A program made the position numbers and the translations under genes. Below are positions 1 through 6,558 of a stretch of 21,255 nt of DNA, one piece after another. The DNA is from a virus: positions 1-21,255 of the IMG/VR virus record IMGVR_UViG_3300030331_003968. One strand, 5' to 3'. How positions within the stretch are numbered: position 1 is the first letter of the stretch; the number at the start of each line of letters is the position of its first letter. Below the pieces are notes generated by a model. It saw nothing but the letters and a program-made list of their open reading frames with translations, was not told the DNA's origin and made no database searches.

Positions 1-603
1 GCTACTTTCATCTGCAACTGTAACATTTGTAGATGTAGTTGCTGTAGCCGAGTTTCCTGTACAAGATCCTGAACTGCCTGATGTGTTACCTGTTACATCT
101 CCTGTCAAATCTCCTGCAAATCCAGTTGCTGTAAGAACACCTGAACTTGAGTTGAAAGCAAGATTGCTTCCTGATTTAGGAGCAAGATCACCTGTTGCTG
201 CAGTTACAAACAAAGGAAAACATGTGGTGTCAGATGATTCGTCAGCTACAGTAACATTTGTTGATGTAGTTGCGGTTGCTGCTGTGCCACTTGTGTTTTG
301 ATTCCCTGCTGAGTTTACACCAGGTAGGTCAATATTTGCTGTACCATCAAAAGATACACCACCAATGTTTCGTGCAGTCTGCAAAGCCGTTGCTGTTGCT
401 GCGTTGCCTGTGGTTGAACCTGATGTGCCACTTACATTTCCTGTGACGTTTCCTGTTATATTGCCTGAAAACGTGCCTGATAATACATCTGTGCTTGAGT
501 TGAAAGTCAATCCTGATGCTGTCTTTGGCCCTAAGTCGCCAGTCGCTGCTGTGACAAAAAGAGGAAAACAACTGGTATCTGACGACTCATCTGCAACTGT
601 TAT
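1..603 (-). repeat. In-frame repeats inside the fibre gene
   Basis: The block encoding TVADESSDT-x-CFPLFVTAATGDL is repeated in frame. The same DNA text (tcatctgcaactgt or close variants) recurs at about 8-21, 239-252 and 587-600. Offsets are 231 and 348 bases, both multiples of three. Such repeats fit modular fibre shafts that grow and shrink by recombination. Confidence 0.7.
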
Positions 604-1107
604 TGCAGTAGGCGTTGATGCAAAATAACTTTTTGCTGTATCAAGACCAACTCTTTTCAAAGTACCTGCATCTGAAATTAAAAGCTCATCAGCGTCTGCA
701 ACACCTGATGATAATTCTGTTTGACCTGAGATGACATTGTCATTAAGCATACCAGCTTCAACAGCATCATTTTGTATTGTTACTGCACCATTGGTTGCTA
801 TTGCTATATCGCCTGAAATAACCACAGGGTTAAAATTTGTGCCATCTGCAATTAAAGCTGCTCCACTTGTATTGGTAGACATGAATAAATCATCGCCTGA
901 TATAGTCACATCACCTGTAAAAGTAGCATTTCCTGAAACACTTAATGCTCCTGAAGATGTAACAGTTGTAGCTGTTAAATCAGGCATATTCGCTGCAACA
1001 TTTGCAAGAGTTACCGCTACAGATGTGTCTGAGTCAGTAATTGCAAACAAAGCACTACTACTAGGGGTGCTTGTTGTTGTCAGTTCTGAAAATTTCTTTG
1101 TTGCCAT
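1..1107 (-). CDS. Repetitive tail-fibre-like protein, C-terminus cut by window edge
   Basis: The frame is open from an ATG at 1107 to the left edge: 369 codons without a stop, so the C-terminus is missing. The protein is rich in Ser, Thr, Ala and Gly, with the shallow repeats typical of phage tail fibres. It begins MATKKFSELT, and residues about 80-140 carry TxSGDxxIATNG-like beta segments. A unit starting TVADESSDT, followed by CFPLFVTAATGDL and then FNSS, occurs twice, and a third copy starts at the edge; the first copy lies near 480-603 and the second near 131-253. Its ATG directly follows the stop of the 59-aa gene. It is the last gene seen in the late operon, where podovirus fibre genes often lie. 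It probably acts on the virion surface in host recognition. The fibre call rests on composition, repeats and position, not on a specific domain. Confidence 0.72.
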   Translation of the reverse strand, partial: MATKKFSELTTTSTPSSSALFAITDSDTSVAVTLANVAANMPDLTATTVTSSGALSVSGNATFTGDVTISGDDLFMSTNTSGAALIADGTNFNPVVISGDIAIATNGAVTIQNDAVEAGMLNDNVISGQTELSSGVADADELLISDAGTLKRVGLDTAKSYFASTPTAITVADESSDTSCFPLFVTAATGDLGPKTASGLTFNSSTDVLSGTFSGNITGNVTGNVSGTSGSTTGNAATATALQTARNIGGVSFDGTANIDLPGVNSAGNQNTSGTAATATTSTNVTVADESSDTTCFPLFVTAATGDLAPKSGSNLAFNSSSGVLTATGFAGDLTGDVTGNTSGSSGSCTGNSATATTSTNVTVADESS

Positions 1108-1287
1108 TTATTGTACTGTCCAAGTTGTTGTTGCTACTGCTGGTATATCTTGCCAATTACCAGGTGCTATATTTTTATTATCTTCTTGTTGGAAGATGTT
1201 TCCATCTTCATCGGCAAGCAAGAATATATTATCTTCTGTCTCAAAATAACCCTGTGCTACATCGCTTACATTTGTCCATGTGGTCAT
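1108..1287 (-). CDS. Small 59-aa protein between adaptor and fibre genes
   Basis: ATG at 1287 overlaps the TAA of the upstream adaptor-like gene by one base (TAATG), and its own TAA ends directly before the fibre ATG at 1107. It fills an otherwise empty 180 bases with perfect operon spacing. The 59-aa product begins MTTWTNVSDV, has an acidic stretch (LLADEDGN), and contains two similar Trp motifs, WTNV near the N-terminus and TTWTVQ at the C-terminus. No family is recognised. Position suggests a tail or fibre accessory protein, but that is only inference. Confidence 0.75.
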   Translation of the reverse strand: MTTWTNVSDVAQGYFETEDNIFLLADEDGNIFQQEDNKNIAPGNWQDIPAVATTTWTVQ

Positions 1288-1913
1288 TAGTATGCTCCGT
1301 AGTCAATTCTTGTAGTCGGTGCTACTCCTGAATGTCTGTCTCTTTCGTTTGAATCTATTATATCTTTTTTGGCTCTATCGTATAAAGCTGACCAAGTTTG
1401 TAGTCTTTTGTCATTATAGAGATAAGGCTCTGCTTCAACTAATGCTGCGTAAAGATAAGCGTCAGGGTGAAATGTAAGCATGTCATTGGTCGTATTTGAA
1501 TCTGATAAAGCTGTAAAATATTTAAAATACAGCATTTCTATTTCGTATACCCCGTCAGGTATTGGTCTTAGCTGAAAGGTATTACCAATAATAGAATATG
1601 CTTTTGGTTTGCCTGTGTTGCTTCCTGCTCTAACTCTATCCATTTGCTCAGGAGTTAGATATTCTAAAGCTGTTTTAGGATCGGTGTTAAGTTGTATGTT
1701 ACGCATAGCAACAAAATTATCAGGCAAAGTATAATATTCAGTATCAGCTATAGTGCTTGCTGTAACTCTTGTTTCCATACGCCTTATTTTAAAATCTCTT
1801 CTGTGTCTTGTCTCTGCAAGTGCAATAAATTCAGGTATTCTATCATCTAAGTCTGTTCTATCTAACCAGTTAGATATAGCTGTTTTAAGTTCTGAGTAGT
1901 TTGTAAGTGCCAT
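1287..1913 (-). CDS. Head-tail adaptor-like protein (SU10-adaptor type)
   Basis: 208 aa starting MALTNYSELKTAI, followed by a W-L-D-R-T-D-L-D-D-R-I-P-E-F-I-A-L-A-E-T pattern around residues 16-35. That arrangement is typical of podovirus adaptor/connector proteins: an N-terminal helical pair, then a beta region (TVTASTIADTEYYTLP-like, about 48-65), then a helical C-terminus around YLYAALVEAEPYL. Such proteins sit under the portal and join the head to the tail. The gene lies downstream of the capsid and small head genes, as expected for head completion. It overlaps both neighbours by one base (TAATG), suggesting translational coupling. The family assignment comes from recalled sequence resemblance and has not been tested by search. 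Confidence 0.7.
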   Translation of the reverse strand: MALTNYSELKTAISNWLDRTDLDDRIPEFIALAETRHRRDFKIRRMETRVTASTIADTEYYTLPDNFVAMRNIQLNTDPKTALEYLTPEQMDRVRAGSNTGKPKAYSIIGNTFQLRPIPDGVYEIEMLYFKYFTALSDSNTTNDMLTFHPDAYLYAALVEAEPYLYNDKRLQTWSALYDRAKKDIIDSNERDRHSGVAPTTRIDYGAY

Positions 1914-2212
1914 TATATTTTTCTATTGGTTGTTTTTAAGTATCTATATTCAGGGCTGTTGATTAATTTTTTAACGCCCTCTTTGTGATTTGGGTTAAAC
2001 ATATCAACCCCATATTTACTTTTCCATTCGTAATACACAGTCATAGGAATCCTTGCAGATAACCTAAAATCATCAGCTATGTGGTGATCTTCTTGTTGTA
2101 GTCGTTTGTTTGAGTCAATAAGGGGTTGTATATTTTCAATGTGTTCTATTGCAAACTCCCCTGTGGGATTATGATAGTGAAATATTTGATTATGTCCTAT
2201 CTTTCTACTCAT
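1913..2212 (-). CDS. Conserved-looking hypothetical protein, 99 aa
   Basis: Starts MSRKIGHNQIFHYHNPTGEF and contains an IPMTVYYEWKSKYGVD stretch and NSPEYRYLKTT near the C-terminus. No catalytic motif, signal peptide or membrane segment is evident. The ATG overlaps the stop of the preceding 93-aa gene by four bases and its own TAA overlaps the adaptor ATG by one base, so it is surely translated within the operon. The place between capsid decoration and adaptor genes suggests a virion or assembly role, but no function is assigned. Confidence 0.75.
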   Translation of the reverse strand: MSRKIGHNQIFHYHNPTGEFAIEHIENIQPLIDSNKRLQQEDHHIADDFRLSARIPMTVYYEWKSKYGVDMFNPNHKEGVKKLINSPEYRYLKTTNRKI

Positions 2213-2490
2213 TCACTTAACTCATCTATATACAGATTAGCTGTAGAACTTGCCACAATCGCAGCAATTTTCATACCGCCATCAATTTTAAATATCTCAT
2301 CATTGTTTGCTGCGAGATATGTTGAGCTTGTGGTTGCAGTAGGATTAGCACCAAATGCGATATGCACACCATCAGTATCAGCTATGACTCTGACGTATTC
2401 TGTACTTGCATTAGTTGCTGCTGTTTGCTGAGAACCTGTATTTACAGTCCTTTTGATTGTATTGGTCACTCTTAAACCATAATTAGCCAT
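2209..2490 (-). CDS. Small structural-type protein, 93 aa
   Basis: The product begins MANYGLRVTNTIKRTV and is rich in Ala, Thr and Ser, with beta-type text (YVRVIADTDGVHIAFG, residues about 32-47) followed by an acidic C-terminus (IDELSE). It looks like a small capsid-surface or tail protein. It starts with a strong AGGAG six bases before ATG. That ribosome site is shared with the last codons and stop of the upstream gene, which ends AGG AGA TAA. The gene directly follows the decoration-like gene and is likely its functional partner. No specific family is recognised. Confidence 0.7.
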   Translation of the reverse strand: MANYGLRVTNTIKRTVNTGSQQTAATNASTEYVRVIADTDGVHIAFGANPTATTSSTYLAANNDEIFKIDGGMKIAAIVASSTANLYIDELSE

Positions 2491-2492
2491 AT

Positions 2493-2840
2493 TTATCTCC
2501 TAATTACAAATGTTACTAATAATTTTTTAGTTCCTGTAGAACCACCATCTGTAATCATTTCGATAGTTCCATCTTCTTCAACTCGATTAGCTGCTGTAGG
2601 TACTGCTGAATCAACTGTACCTGCTGCTGAACCTGAGTGTGCAACTGTAATGCCACCACCTGTTACAGCAGTACCACCAATTTCAAAACTAATTGCAGCA
2701 TTACCACCACTTATAGCACCTTGTAGTGCTGTTATGATTTTAATTATTCTGCCACCATCAGGAACAGGTACAAACGTACTTGATGCAGTAGAAATATCTT
2801 CTATCTCTGCTGTTATAAAATAATCGTTTAATGTTCTCAT
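2493..2840 (-). CDS. Probable capsid decoration-like protein, 115 aa
   Basis: The best start is the ATG at 2840 (MRTLNDYFIT), preceded by GGAG at good spacing. A longer reading from 2858 would need a TTG codon and would place the ribosome site inside the gene. The protein is mostly beta-type, with VPVPDGGRIIKIIT, a G-rich loop (GGTAVTGGGITV) and a basic end, VTFVIRR. Small Gly/Thr/Val-rich proteins immediately after the major capsid gene are often head decoration or cementing proteins. The terminal Arg-Arg-stop (AGG AGA TAA) doubles as the Shine-Dalgarno site of the next gene. Function is inferred from place and composition only. Confidence 0.65.
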   Translation of the reverse strand: MRTLNDYFITAEIEDISTASSTFVPVPDGGRIIKIITALQGAISGGNAAISFEIGGTAVTGGGITVAHSGSAAGTVDSAVPTAANRVEEDGTIEMITDGGSTGTKKLLVTFVIRR

Positions 2841-2917
2841 TAAATTTCTCCATGTCAATAACCCTCGTTCCGAAGCGATACCTTCTTCAAGGTCATTATT
2901 AATTTGGTATCAAAAGT

Positions 2918-2951
2918 GGGGGAGCAAAAAAACAAGGATAAAAGCTCCCCC
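2918..2951 (-). terminator. Stem-loop after the major capsid gene
   Basis: GGGGGAGC (2918-2925) pairs perfectly with GCTCCCCC (2944-2951) across an 18-base loop. Read on the minus strand it follows the capsid stop at 2982 and is followed by ACTTTTG, only a short T run. It could be a partial terminator that lowers expression of downstream genes relative to capsid, or an RNA-stabilising hairpin. Confidence 0.5.
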
Positions 2952-2981
2952 TAACATATATATCAGGATATATGAATTTTA

Positions 2982-3923
2982 TTATGAAGTTGTTAAGTCA
3001 GCAATAGTCGCTGATGATGCTTCATTTTTAGCAACAAGTGTCCATTCTGCCAAGAGTAATCTCTTTTCAGCATCACCTGTTTTCGCTAGTTCTTGTGTTT
3101 GGAAAGGTCTTAAAAACCCTGTAGCAAACATTTCAGTATCTACGGCTAAAGCACTTCTTCCAGAAGAACGAAGGAATCTATCAGCAACCACTCTTACTTC
3201 TCCGAAGTCTGAAACGTAAACGTCAATAGTAGCCACTAGACTTCTATCTTCCGCCATGTCCATACGAGTTGAGTTACCTGTAAATCCAGATACTTTTTGT
3301 TTGTTGAAAGAACCAACTAGCAATAAGTCAGGATCACCGCCATTGTCAAAACAGCTTTTTAGTTCTGTTTTAAGTATTGACTCAGTTAAAACTCTTTGTG
3401 TGCCATCTGTTACAGAGCCACTAGAGTTTGAACCACCTGAACCATAACTGTTGTTGGTTACTGTCCAAGATTCAAAACCTCTTGACTTACGAGCCGAAGC
3501 TCCATTGCCTGAACCTGCTGTTGCATCGTTCTTGCCTGTCAAGTCTAGTTCCATATCTCTTTTGAGTTCTTTCCCTGCTTTCGCTATTTGATAAGCTAGT
3601 TCAGAATCTCTACCTGCGTGATCTACTGCTTCTTGTGTACCTGAAACCATTACCGGTTTGTAAGATATTTGAGTGTGATTAAACACCCTAGTTGTAGCTG
3701 ATAACGCAGCGCTTGGAGAATCATCTCCTTCAATTTGCGCATTTGAAGCTGCTGATGCTAATGAGTCAGTTTGCCATTCGTGCTTAGTAGCAGTCGCATC
3801 ACCTACACCGATAGATGACATAAATGGTGTGTCTGTTGGAGAGATATCGTAGATAATATTCTGCAAGTCCTCTCTATTTCCCACAGCATCATAGGTTTCA
3901 AATGTGTTTGATAATTGCGCCAT
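2982..3923 (-). CDS. Major capsid protein (SU10-type)
   Basis: 313 aa beginning MAQLSNTFETYDAVGNREDL, then a segment reading DISPTDTPFMSSIG (about 27-40), the N-terminal signature of SU10-type major capsid proteins of the HK97 fold. Further typical text includes FNHTQI near 82, GKELKRDMEL near 115 and a C-terminal LLLAEWTLVAKNE. It forms the icosahedral shell. Context agrees: scaffold directly upstream and small head proteins downstream. The start has GAGG about eight bases before ATG, and a 36-base gap separates it from the scaffold stop. The family call is recalled, but the combination of motif and position makes it firm. Confidence 0.9.
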   Translation of the reverse strand: MAQLSNTFETYDAVGNREDLQNIIYDISPTDTPFMSSIGVGDATATKHEWQTDSLASAASNAQIEGDDSPSAALSATTRVFNHTQISYKPVMVSGTQEAVDHAGRDSELAYQIAKAGKELKRDMELDLTGKNDATAGSGNGASARKSRGFESWTVTNNSYGSGGSNSSGSVTDGTQRVLTESILKTELKSCFDNGGDPDLLLVGSFNKQKVSGFTGNSTRMDMAEDRSLVATIDVYVSDFGEVRVVADRFLRSSGRSALAVDTEMFATGFLRPFQTQELAKTGDAEKRLLLAEWTLVAKNEASSATIADLTTS

Positions 3924-3959
3924 TTTTACACCTCTGTGTTAAAAGTTAAGTATTGTCGA

Positions 3960-4985
3960 TTAAAGCATGGATTTGATTAATGACGCAGCGTCATCAACTT
4001 TACCACTTCTCCTTAATCTGCTCTTTTGTCGCTTCACTTTCTCTGTATCTATATCTGATTTTGTCGTTGAAGTTCCGGGTTTAGTAACTTTAGGCACTAC
4101 TTTAGATTTTTTCTTAGAAATCTGAGTTTTTTGAAGCTGGTCGTACAACATGGCATCGTAAAGTATCTTTACCGCCCTTGCATCAACCATCGAATCAATT
4201 TCTTGCTCAGTCAAACCTTGATCCATAGCATATTTTCTGATGCTATTTTGTATTTTAGTACCTTCATCTGCATGGAAATAGTTTGGTATTTTGTCAGAAA
4301 TAATCTTCTTGTTTTCACTTAAAGTTTCTTGCCATTTCTTCTGAAACTCAATTTTTTTAGCTTCTTCGACTTTGTTCTTTTCATCAACAACTAATTTTTG
4401 TTGCTTTTCAAGATCATCTAATCTGCCTTTTTTGAGTAAATAATCAGTTGGATTCTCTACCCTGAGTCTTTCCCAATCGGTTTTTTCTAAAGTTTTAAGT
4501 TCAGAACCAACCACATCGTCAAGTTTTTCAAGTTGAGAAATGTAACGATCCCTTTCTTGTCGAGTCGCAGCTAATTCTTCATCAGCTTGTTTGCGTTGTT
4601 CGGACAATACTCGTGTCTTGTGTGTGTAATCAGCTTGTCTTGAATAACCTGCTCTAAGTTCATCGAGAGTAACCTCAACATTTTTACCATCGACCTTGAT
4701 GGTGTATGTTTCTGGTTTCTCAACTTCCTCAGTTGGTTGTTCATCAACAATGTTTTCAACATCTGCGCTAGAAATTAGCTTATCATCTGTTTCTGTTTGT
4801 ACTGATTCGGCAACATCATTTGCCTGTTCGACTAACTCATCCTGAGTAGTCATTTCTTCTTCGGTGCTTTCAGATTGTTCTTTCGAGTTCTGCATGACTC
4901 CGAGAAGTGCTTTCTGTGCTGATTCAACATCAGTTACAGGAATTCCTTTGTGTTTGCTTTCTTTAGTTGGTATGTTATCACTCAT
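3960..4985 (-). CDS. Capsid scaffolding protein
   Basis: 341 aa, highly charged, Glu/Lys/Asp/Gln-rich and without hydrophobic core segments. Residues about 35-95 are acidic. A YTIKVDGKNVEVTLDELRAGYSRQADYTHKT segment (about 94-122) is typical of phage scaffold-type proteins. It is followed by a long predicted coiled coil (about 122-220, rich in EEL, DRY, LEK and KKVEEAKK patterns) and a basic C-terminus (KVKRQKSRLRRSGKVDD). Scaffolds of this kind guide capsid assembly and bind the shell through a basic C-terminal helix. The ATG overlaps the upstream stop by four bases and has GGGAG upstream. It precedes the major capsid gene, the usual order. Confidence 0.85.
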   Translation of the reverse strand: MSDNIPTKESKHKGIPVTDVESAQKALLGVMQNSKEQSESTEEEMTTQDELVEQANDVAESVQTETDDKLISSADVENIVDEQPTEEVEKPETYTIKVDGKNVEVTLDELRAGYSRQADYTHKTRVLSEQRKQADEELAATRQERDRYISQLEKLDDVVGSELKTLEKTDWERLRVENPTDYLLKKGRLDDLEKQQKLVVDEKNKVEEAKKIEFQKKWQETLSENKKIISDKIPNYFHADEGTKIQNSIRKYAMDQGLTEQEIDSMVDARAVKILYDAMLYDQLQKTQISKKKSKVVPKVTKPGTSTTKSDIDTEKVKRQKSRLRRSGKVDDAASLIKSML

Positions 4986-5239
4986 TTTTTATCTCCCTTA
5001 CGTTCATCTTCTAGTATCTGTCCATTTTCGACAGTTTGCACTAGGTTGTTTTTGACCTCTAAAATGGCTCTTTGCTTATGGTAAAGCGCTTCTCTGCCTT
5101 CGGTATCTTTAATTTCAGTAGATATCCATTGTTGATATCCATTGTTCAATACAGAATTGAAAGCAGCAACCATCTGGGGATTTTCAAGTAATAACTTGGC
5201 ATCTTGTCCAGCTTTAATTTGCTGATCTTTTTCAGTCAT
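4982..5239 (-). CDS. Conserved-looking 85-aa protein before the scaffold gene
   Basis: A mostly helical, charged protein starting MTEKDQQIKAGQDAKLLLEN, with LENPQMVAAFNSVL (about 18-31) and DTEGREALYHKQRAIL (about 44-59). Small proteins with this kind of LxNP...Re-x-LY pattern are often seen just ahead of phage scaffold or capsid genes, but I cannot name the family with certainty. GGAG lies six bases before the ATG, inside the end of the preceding HTH gene, and the stop overlaps the scaffold ATG. An assembly-related role is plausible. Confidence 0.72.
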   Translation of the reverse strand: MTEKDQQIKAGQDAKLLLENPQMVAAFNSVLNNGYQQWISTEIKDTEGREALYHKQRAILEVKNNLVQTVENGQILEDERKGDKK

Positions 5240-5435
5240 TTTGTTCTCCTATCTGTTTGATTCTATCCACTACATAAGTGGGTATAGTTCTTCTCCCAGA
5301 GAGATATCCCTTAATTTTATTGACAGGTATGCCTGTTTTAAGGAACAGCTCATTGATCGAAACTCGGTGTTTCAACATCAAGTGTTGTAATTCGTATCTA
5401 GTAATTTTATTTTCTTTTTGCAAATGTTTTAACAT
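5232..5435 (-). CDS. Small helix-turn-helix protein, 67 aa
   Basis: Residues about 14-60 read like a compact XRE-type helix-turn-helix: YELQHLMLKH, then SINELFLKTGIPVNKIKGYL, then GRRTIPTYVVDRI. The spacing of helix, glycine turn and recognition helix is good. It could bind DNA as a regulator, yet it sits in the middle of the head operon between tiny basic genes and the scaffold group, an odd place for a repressor. The chosen ATG at 5435 has no clear Shine-Dalgarno and overlaps the DUF5872 gene by 29 bases, so the start is uncertain. Related small HTH proteins do occur in this place in other phages (recalled, not checked). Confidence 0.62.
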   Translation of the reverse strand: MLKHLQKENKITRYELQHLMLKHRVSINELFLKTGIPVNKIKGYLSGRRTIPTYVVDRIKQIGEQND

Positions 5436-5679
5436 TCTTTGGTTTTGGTCCTGTATTACCTGCTGCTCTTTTTCTCGATACAGCAGACTTAATTTGCGAT
5501 TTGGTCATTCTTGCAGCTTTTGAAGCAGGTACACATTTAGGGTATTTGCGCCCACTTCCTTTAGACCTACCACATTTATTAAATCCACCACCTTTCTTCG
5601 GTGATCCGATATCAACCCAATTTTCTTTGAACCATTTTGTAAGTCCACCAGATGATCTAGCCACTTCTGTAGCCCCCAC
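5407..5679 (-). CDS. DUF5872-type small basic protein
   Basis: The core reads LTKWFKENWVDIGSPKKGG, followed by FNKCGRSKGSGRKYPKCVPA and then a Lys/Arg-rich tail with KSAVSRKRAAGNTGPKP. This matches the DUF5872 pattern (TKWFxExWVDI, CG...YPKC) known from phages and large DNA viruses; its function is unknown. Two cysteines (in KCGR and PKCVP) are typical of the family. The GTG at 5679 is the first possible start after an in-frame TAG; a second GTG at 5667 is also possible and the ribosome site does not decide. It overlaps the upstream 56-aa gene by 23 bases in another frame. Confidence 0.75.
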   Translation of the reverse strand: MGATEVARSSGGLTKWFKENWVDIGSPKKGGGFNKCGRSKGSGRKYPKCVPASKAARMTKSQIKSAVSRKRAAGNTGPKPKNVKTFAKRK

Positions 5680-5827
5680 CTCTTTTTTTGTAAGTCCTGA
5701 CTAGCCAAGCATTAGCATAAGCAGAGGGATAAACTTTGAACTTTCTTTTGGCTTCTGACTTTACCCTTGAATACAAAGCAGGATTGGTTGGTATATTACG
5801 CCCTTTTTTTCTTGCTTTTTTTGCCAT
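5657..5827 (-). CDS. Tiny basic protein, 56 aa (KVYPSAYAN motif)
   Basis: ATG at 5827, TAG at 5657-5659. The product begins MAKKARKKGRNIPTNPALYS and contains RKFKVYPSAYANAWLVRTYKK, ending RGGGYRSG. The phrase YPSAYAN-x-W-L-V-x-x-Y-K-x-RGG is one I recognise from many small phage and giant-virus proteins of unknown function, often beside DUF5872. The reading overlaps both neighbours in other frames (32 bases with the 40-aa gene, 23 with DUF5872). About a third of residues are Lys or Arg, so it may bind nucleic acid or the inner capsid; this is inference. Confidence 0.75.
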   Translation of the reverse strand: MAKKARKKGRNIPTNPALYSRVKSEAKRKFKVYPSAYANAWLVRTYKKRGGGYRSG

Positions 5828-5918
5828 TTTTTATGACACCTCTGCCTATTAATACGTCTTTTTTGGTTATTTTTCCATCCTTGTTAAGATCAGGAAATTT
5901 TTTTTTCCTTTTTTTCAT
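5796..5918 (-). CDS. Tiny 40-aa Lys-rich protein with a DxNxDGxxT motif
   Basis: ATG at 5918 overlaps the TGA of the preceding 56-aa gene (ATGA). The sequence runs MKKRKKKFPDLNKDGKITKK and then DVLIGRGVIK with a basic tail. The DLNKDGKIT phrase resembles a dockerin or EF-hand calcium loop (D-x-N-x-D-G-x-I-T), and the GRGVI element recurs in similar tiny phage proteins I recall. Whether it binds metal is unknown. Coupled translation and a conserved-looking motif support a real gene despite its size. Confidence 0.68.
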   Translation of the reverse strand: MKKRKKKFPDLNKDGKITKKDVLIGRGVIKNGKKSKKKRA

Positions 5919-6085
5919 GCTCTAGCTACCTTCTTTGCTCTTGCAGATAAGTCTTTAAAATGAAAGACAGGTTTCGATGTTTTGCTGTGTTTCTTGCCTG
6001 TATGTATTGATCCATTAGGCATTTTATGTACAGCTCCTTTGAACTCTTTACCTGTCCTAAAATAATGCTTAGTACCTGCTCCCAT
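5915..6085 (-). CDS. Tiny basic protein, 56 aa
   Basis: ATG at 6085 overlaps the previous stop by one base (TAATG). The product is MGAGTKHYFRTGKEFKGAVH, then KMPNGSIHTGKKHSKTSKPV, and ends RAKKVARA. Similar tiny proteins with a TGKxHxxxSK-like phrase occur in phage head operons, function unknown. It is basic and has no membrane segment. The TGA overlaps the next ATG by four bases. Confidence 0.7.
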   Translation of the reverse strand: MGAGTKHYFRTGKEFKGAVHKMPNGSIHTGKKHSKTSKPVFHFKDLSARAKKVARA

Positions 6086-6183
6086 TAGCAACTACCTATT
6101 TTCGTTTTCTTTTTCTTTTTCATCATTTTTTTCTTTGGTCTGCCTTTTTTAGAACCATAAGTTCCTGTTCCCATTGGACACAT
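6085..6183 (-). CDS. Tiny 32-aa basic protein (GTYGSKKGRP)
   Basis: ATG at 6183 with GGAG about seven bases upstream; TAA at 6085-6087 overlaps the next ATG. The product is MCPMGTGTYGSKKGRPKKKM followed by a Lys run and KIGSC. GTYGSKxGRP is a phrase I recognise from tiny marine-phage proteins. The coding call rests on the clear ribosome site, the TAATG coupling and that phrase. Function is unknown. Confidence 0.62.
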   Translation of the reverse strand: MCPMGTGTYGSKKGRPKKKMMKKKKKTKIGSC

Positions 6184-6193
6184 AGTATTTCTC

Positions 6194-6400
6194 CTAAAAT
6201 AAATTTAATATTTCTTGCATGTTATTGCTTACAAGCGCAAATACAATGACTGCTCCATAAACAATATATTTAAATCTAAATATCTCAATCTTGACATCTC
6301 GCATATCTTTCTCAATATGTTGCAGATGATTGTTTTTTATATCGCTTATATCTTTTTTGATAATCTCGATTTCAAGATTAAGTTCGTTTAAGTCTTTCAT
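6194..6400 (-). CDS. Small coiled-coil protein with a C-terminal membrane segment
   Basis: 68 aa. Residues about 5-38 are a charged helix with heptad-like hydrophobics (LNLEIEIIKKDISDIKNN). One hydrophobic segment follows (about 44-60, YIVYGAVIVFALVS), then a short amphipathic end. This coiled-coil-plus-anchor plan resembles XhlA-type phage lysis accessory proteins, so a holin-like or membrane-anchoring role is possible. Its place inside the head operon, right after the portal gene group, is unusual for lysis. The ATG overlaps the stop of the 53-aa gene (ATGA). Confidence 0.65.
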   Translation of the reverse strand: MKDLNELNLEIEIIKKDISDIKNNHLQHIEKDMRDVKIEIFRFKYIVYGAVIVFALVSNNMQEILNLF

Positions 6401-6558
6401 GCTAGTGGCAATCTTTTTCTTTTTGGATAGAGGTTAAGAGCCATAGCAACCGCTTGTTTTTGTGGTTTGCCTTCTTTTCTTAGTATTCGTATTTTTTTTG
6501 AGATGAGTCTATTTCTGCTCTCATTCTTGTAATCTGGCTTATATTTTGGAAAAGACAT
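6397..6558 (-). CDS. Tiny basic protein, 53 aa (KPQKQAVAMAL motif)
   Basis: The ATG at 6558 overlaps the portal stop (TAATG) and the TGA overlaps the next ATG (ATGA). Sequence: MSFPKYKPDYKNESRNRLIS, then IRILRKEGKPQKQAVAMALN and LYPKRKRLPLA. The KEGKPxKQAVAxAL phrase is common in tiny phage proteins of unknown function; I recall similar text in DUF6496-like proteins but do not assign that family. The gene is almost certainly translated, given the perfect overlaps at both ends. Confidence 0.72.
   Translation of the reverse strand: MSFPKYKPDYKNESRNRLISKKIRILRKEGKPQKQAVAMALNLYPKRKRLPLA

Noticed and set aside
83-628. Plus-strand open frames across 83-301 and 365-628
   Set aside because: They are antisense to the repetitive fibre gene and owe their openness to its Ser/Thr/Ala repeats; no ribosome sites.
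731-1249. 172-codon plus-strand frame
   Set aside because: Antisense to the fibre gene and the 59-aa gene, both with correct operon junctions; no ribosome site or family match.
2841-2858. Six-codon N-terminal extension of the decoration-like gene
   Set aside because: Needs a TTG start, and the good GGAG site would lie inside the gene, correctly placed for ATG 2840.
5505-5708. 67-codon minus-strand frame overlapping DUF5872 and the 56-aa gene
   Set aside because: Third frame of a region where both other frames carry recognisable phrases; no motif of its own.
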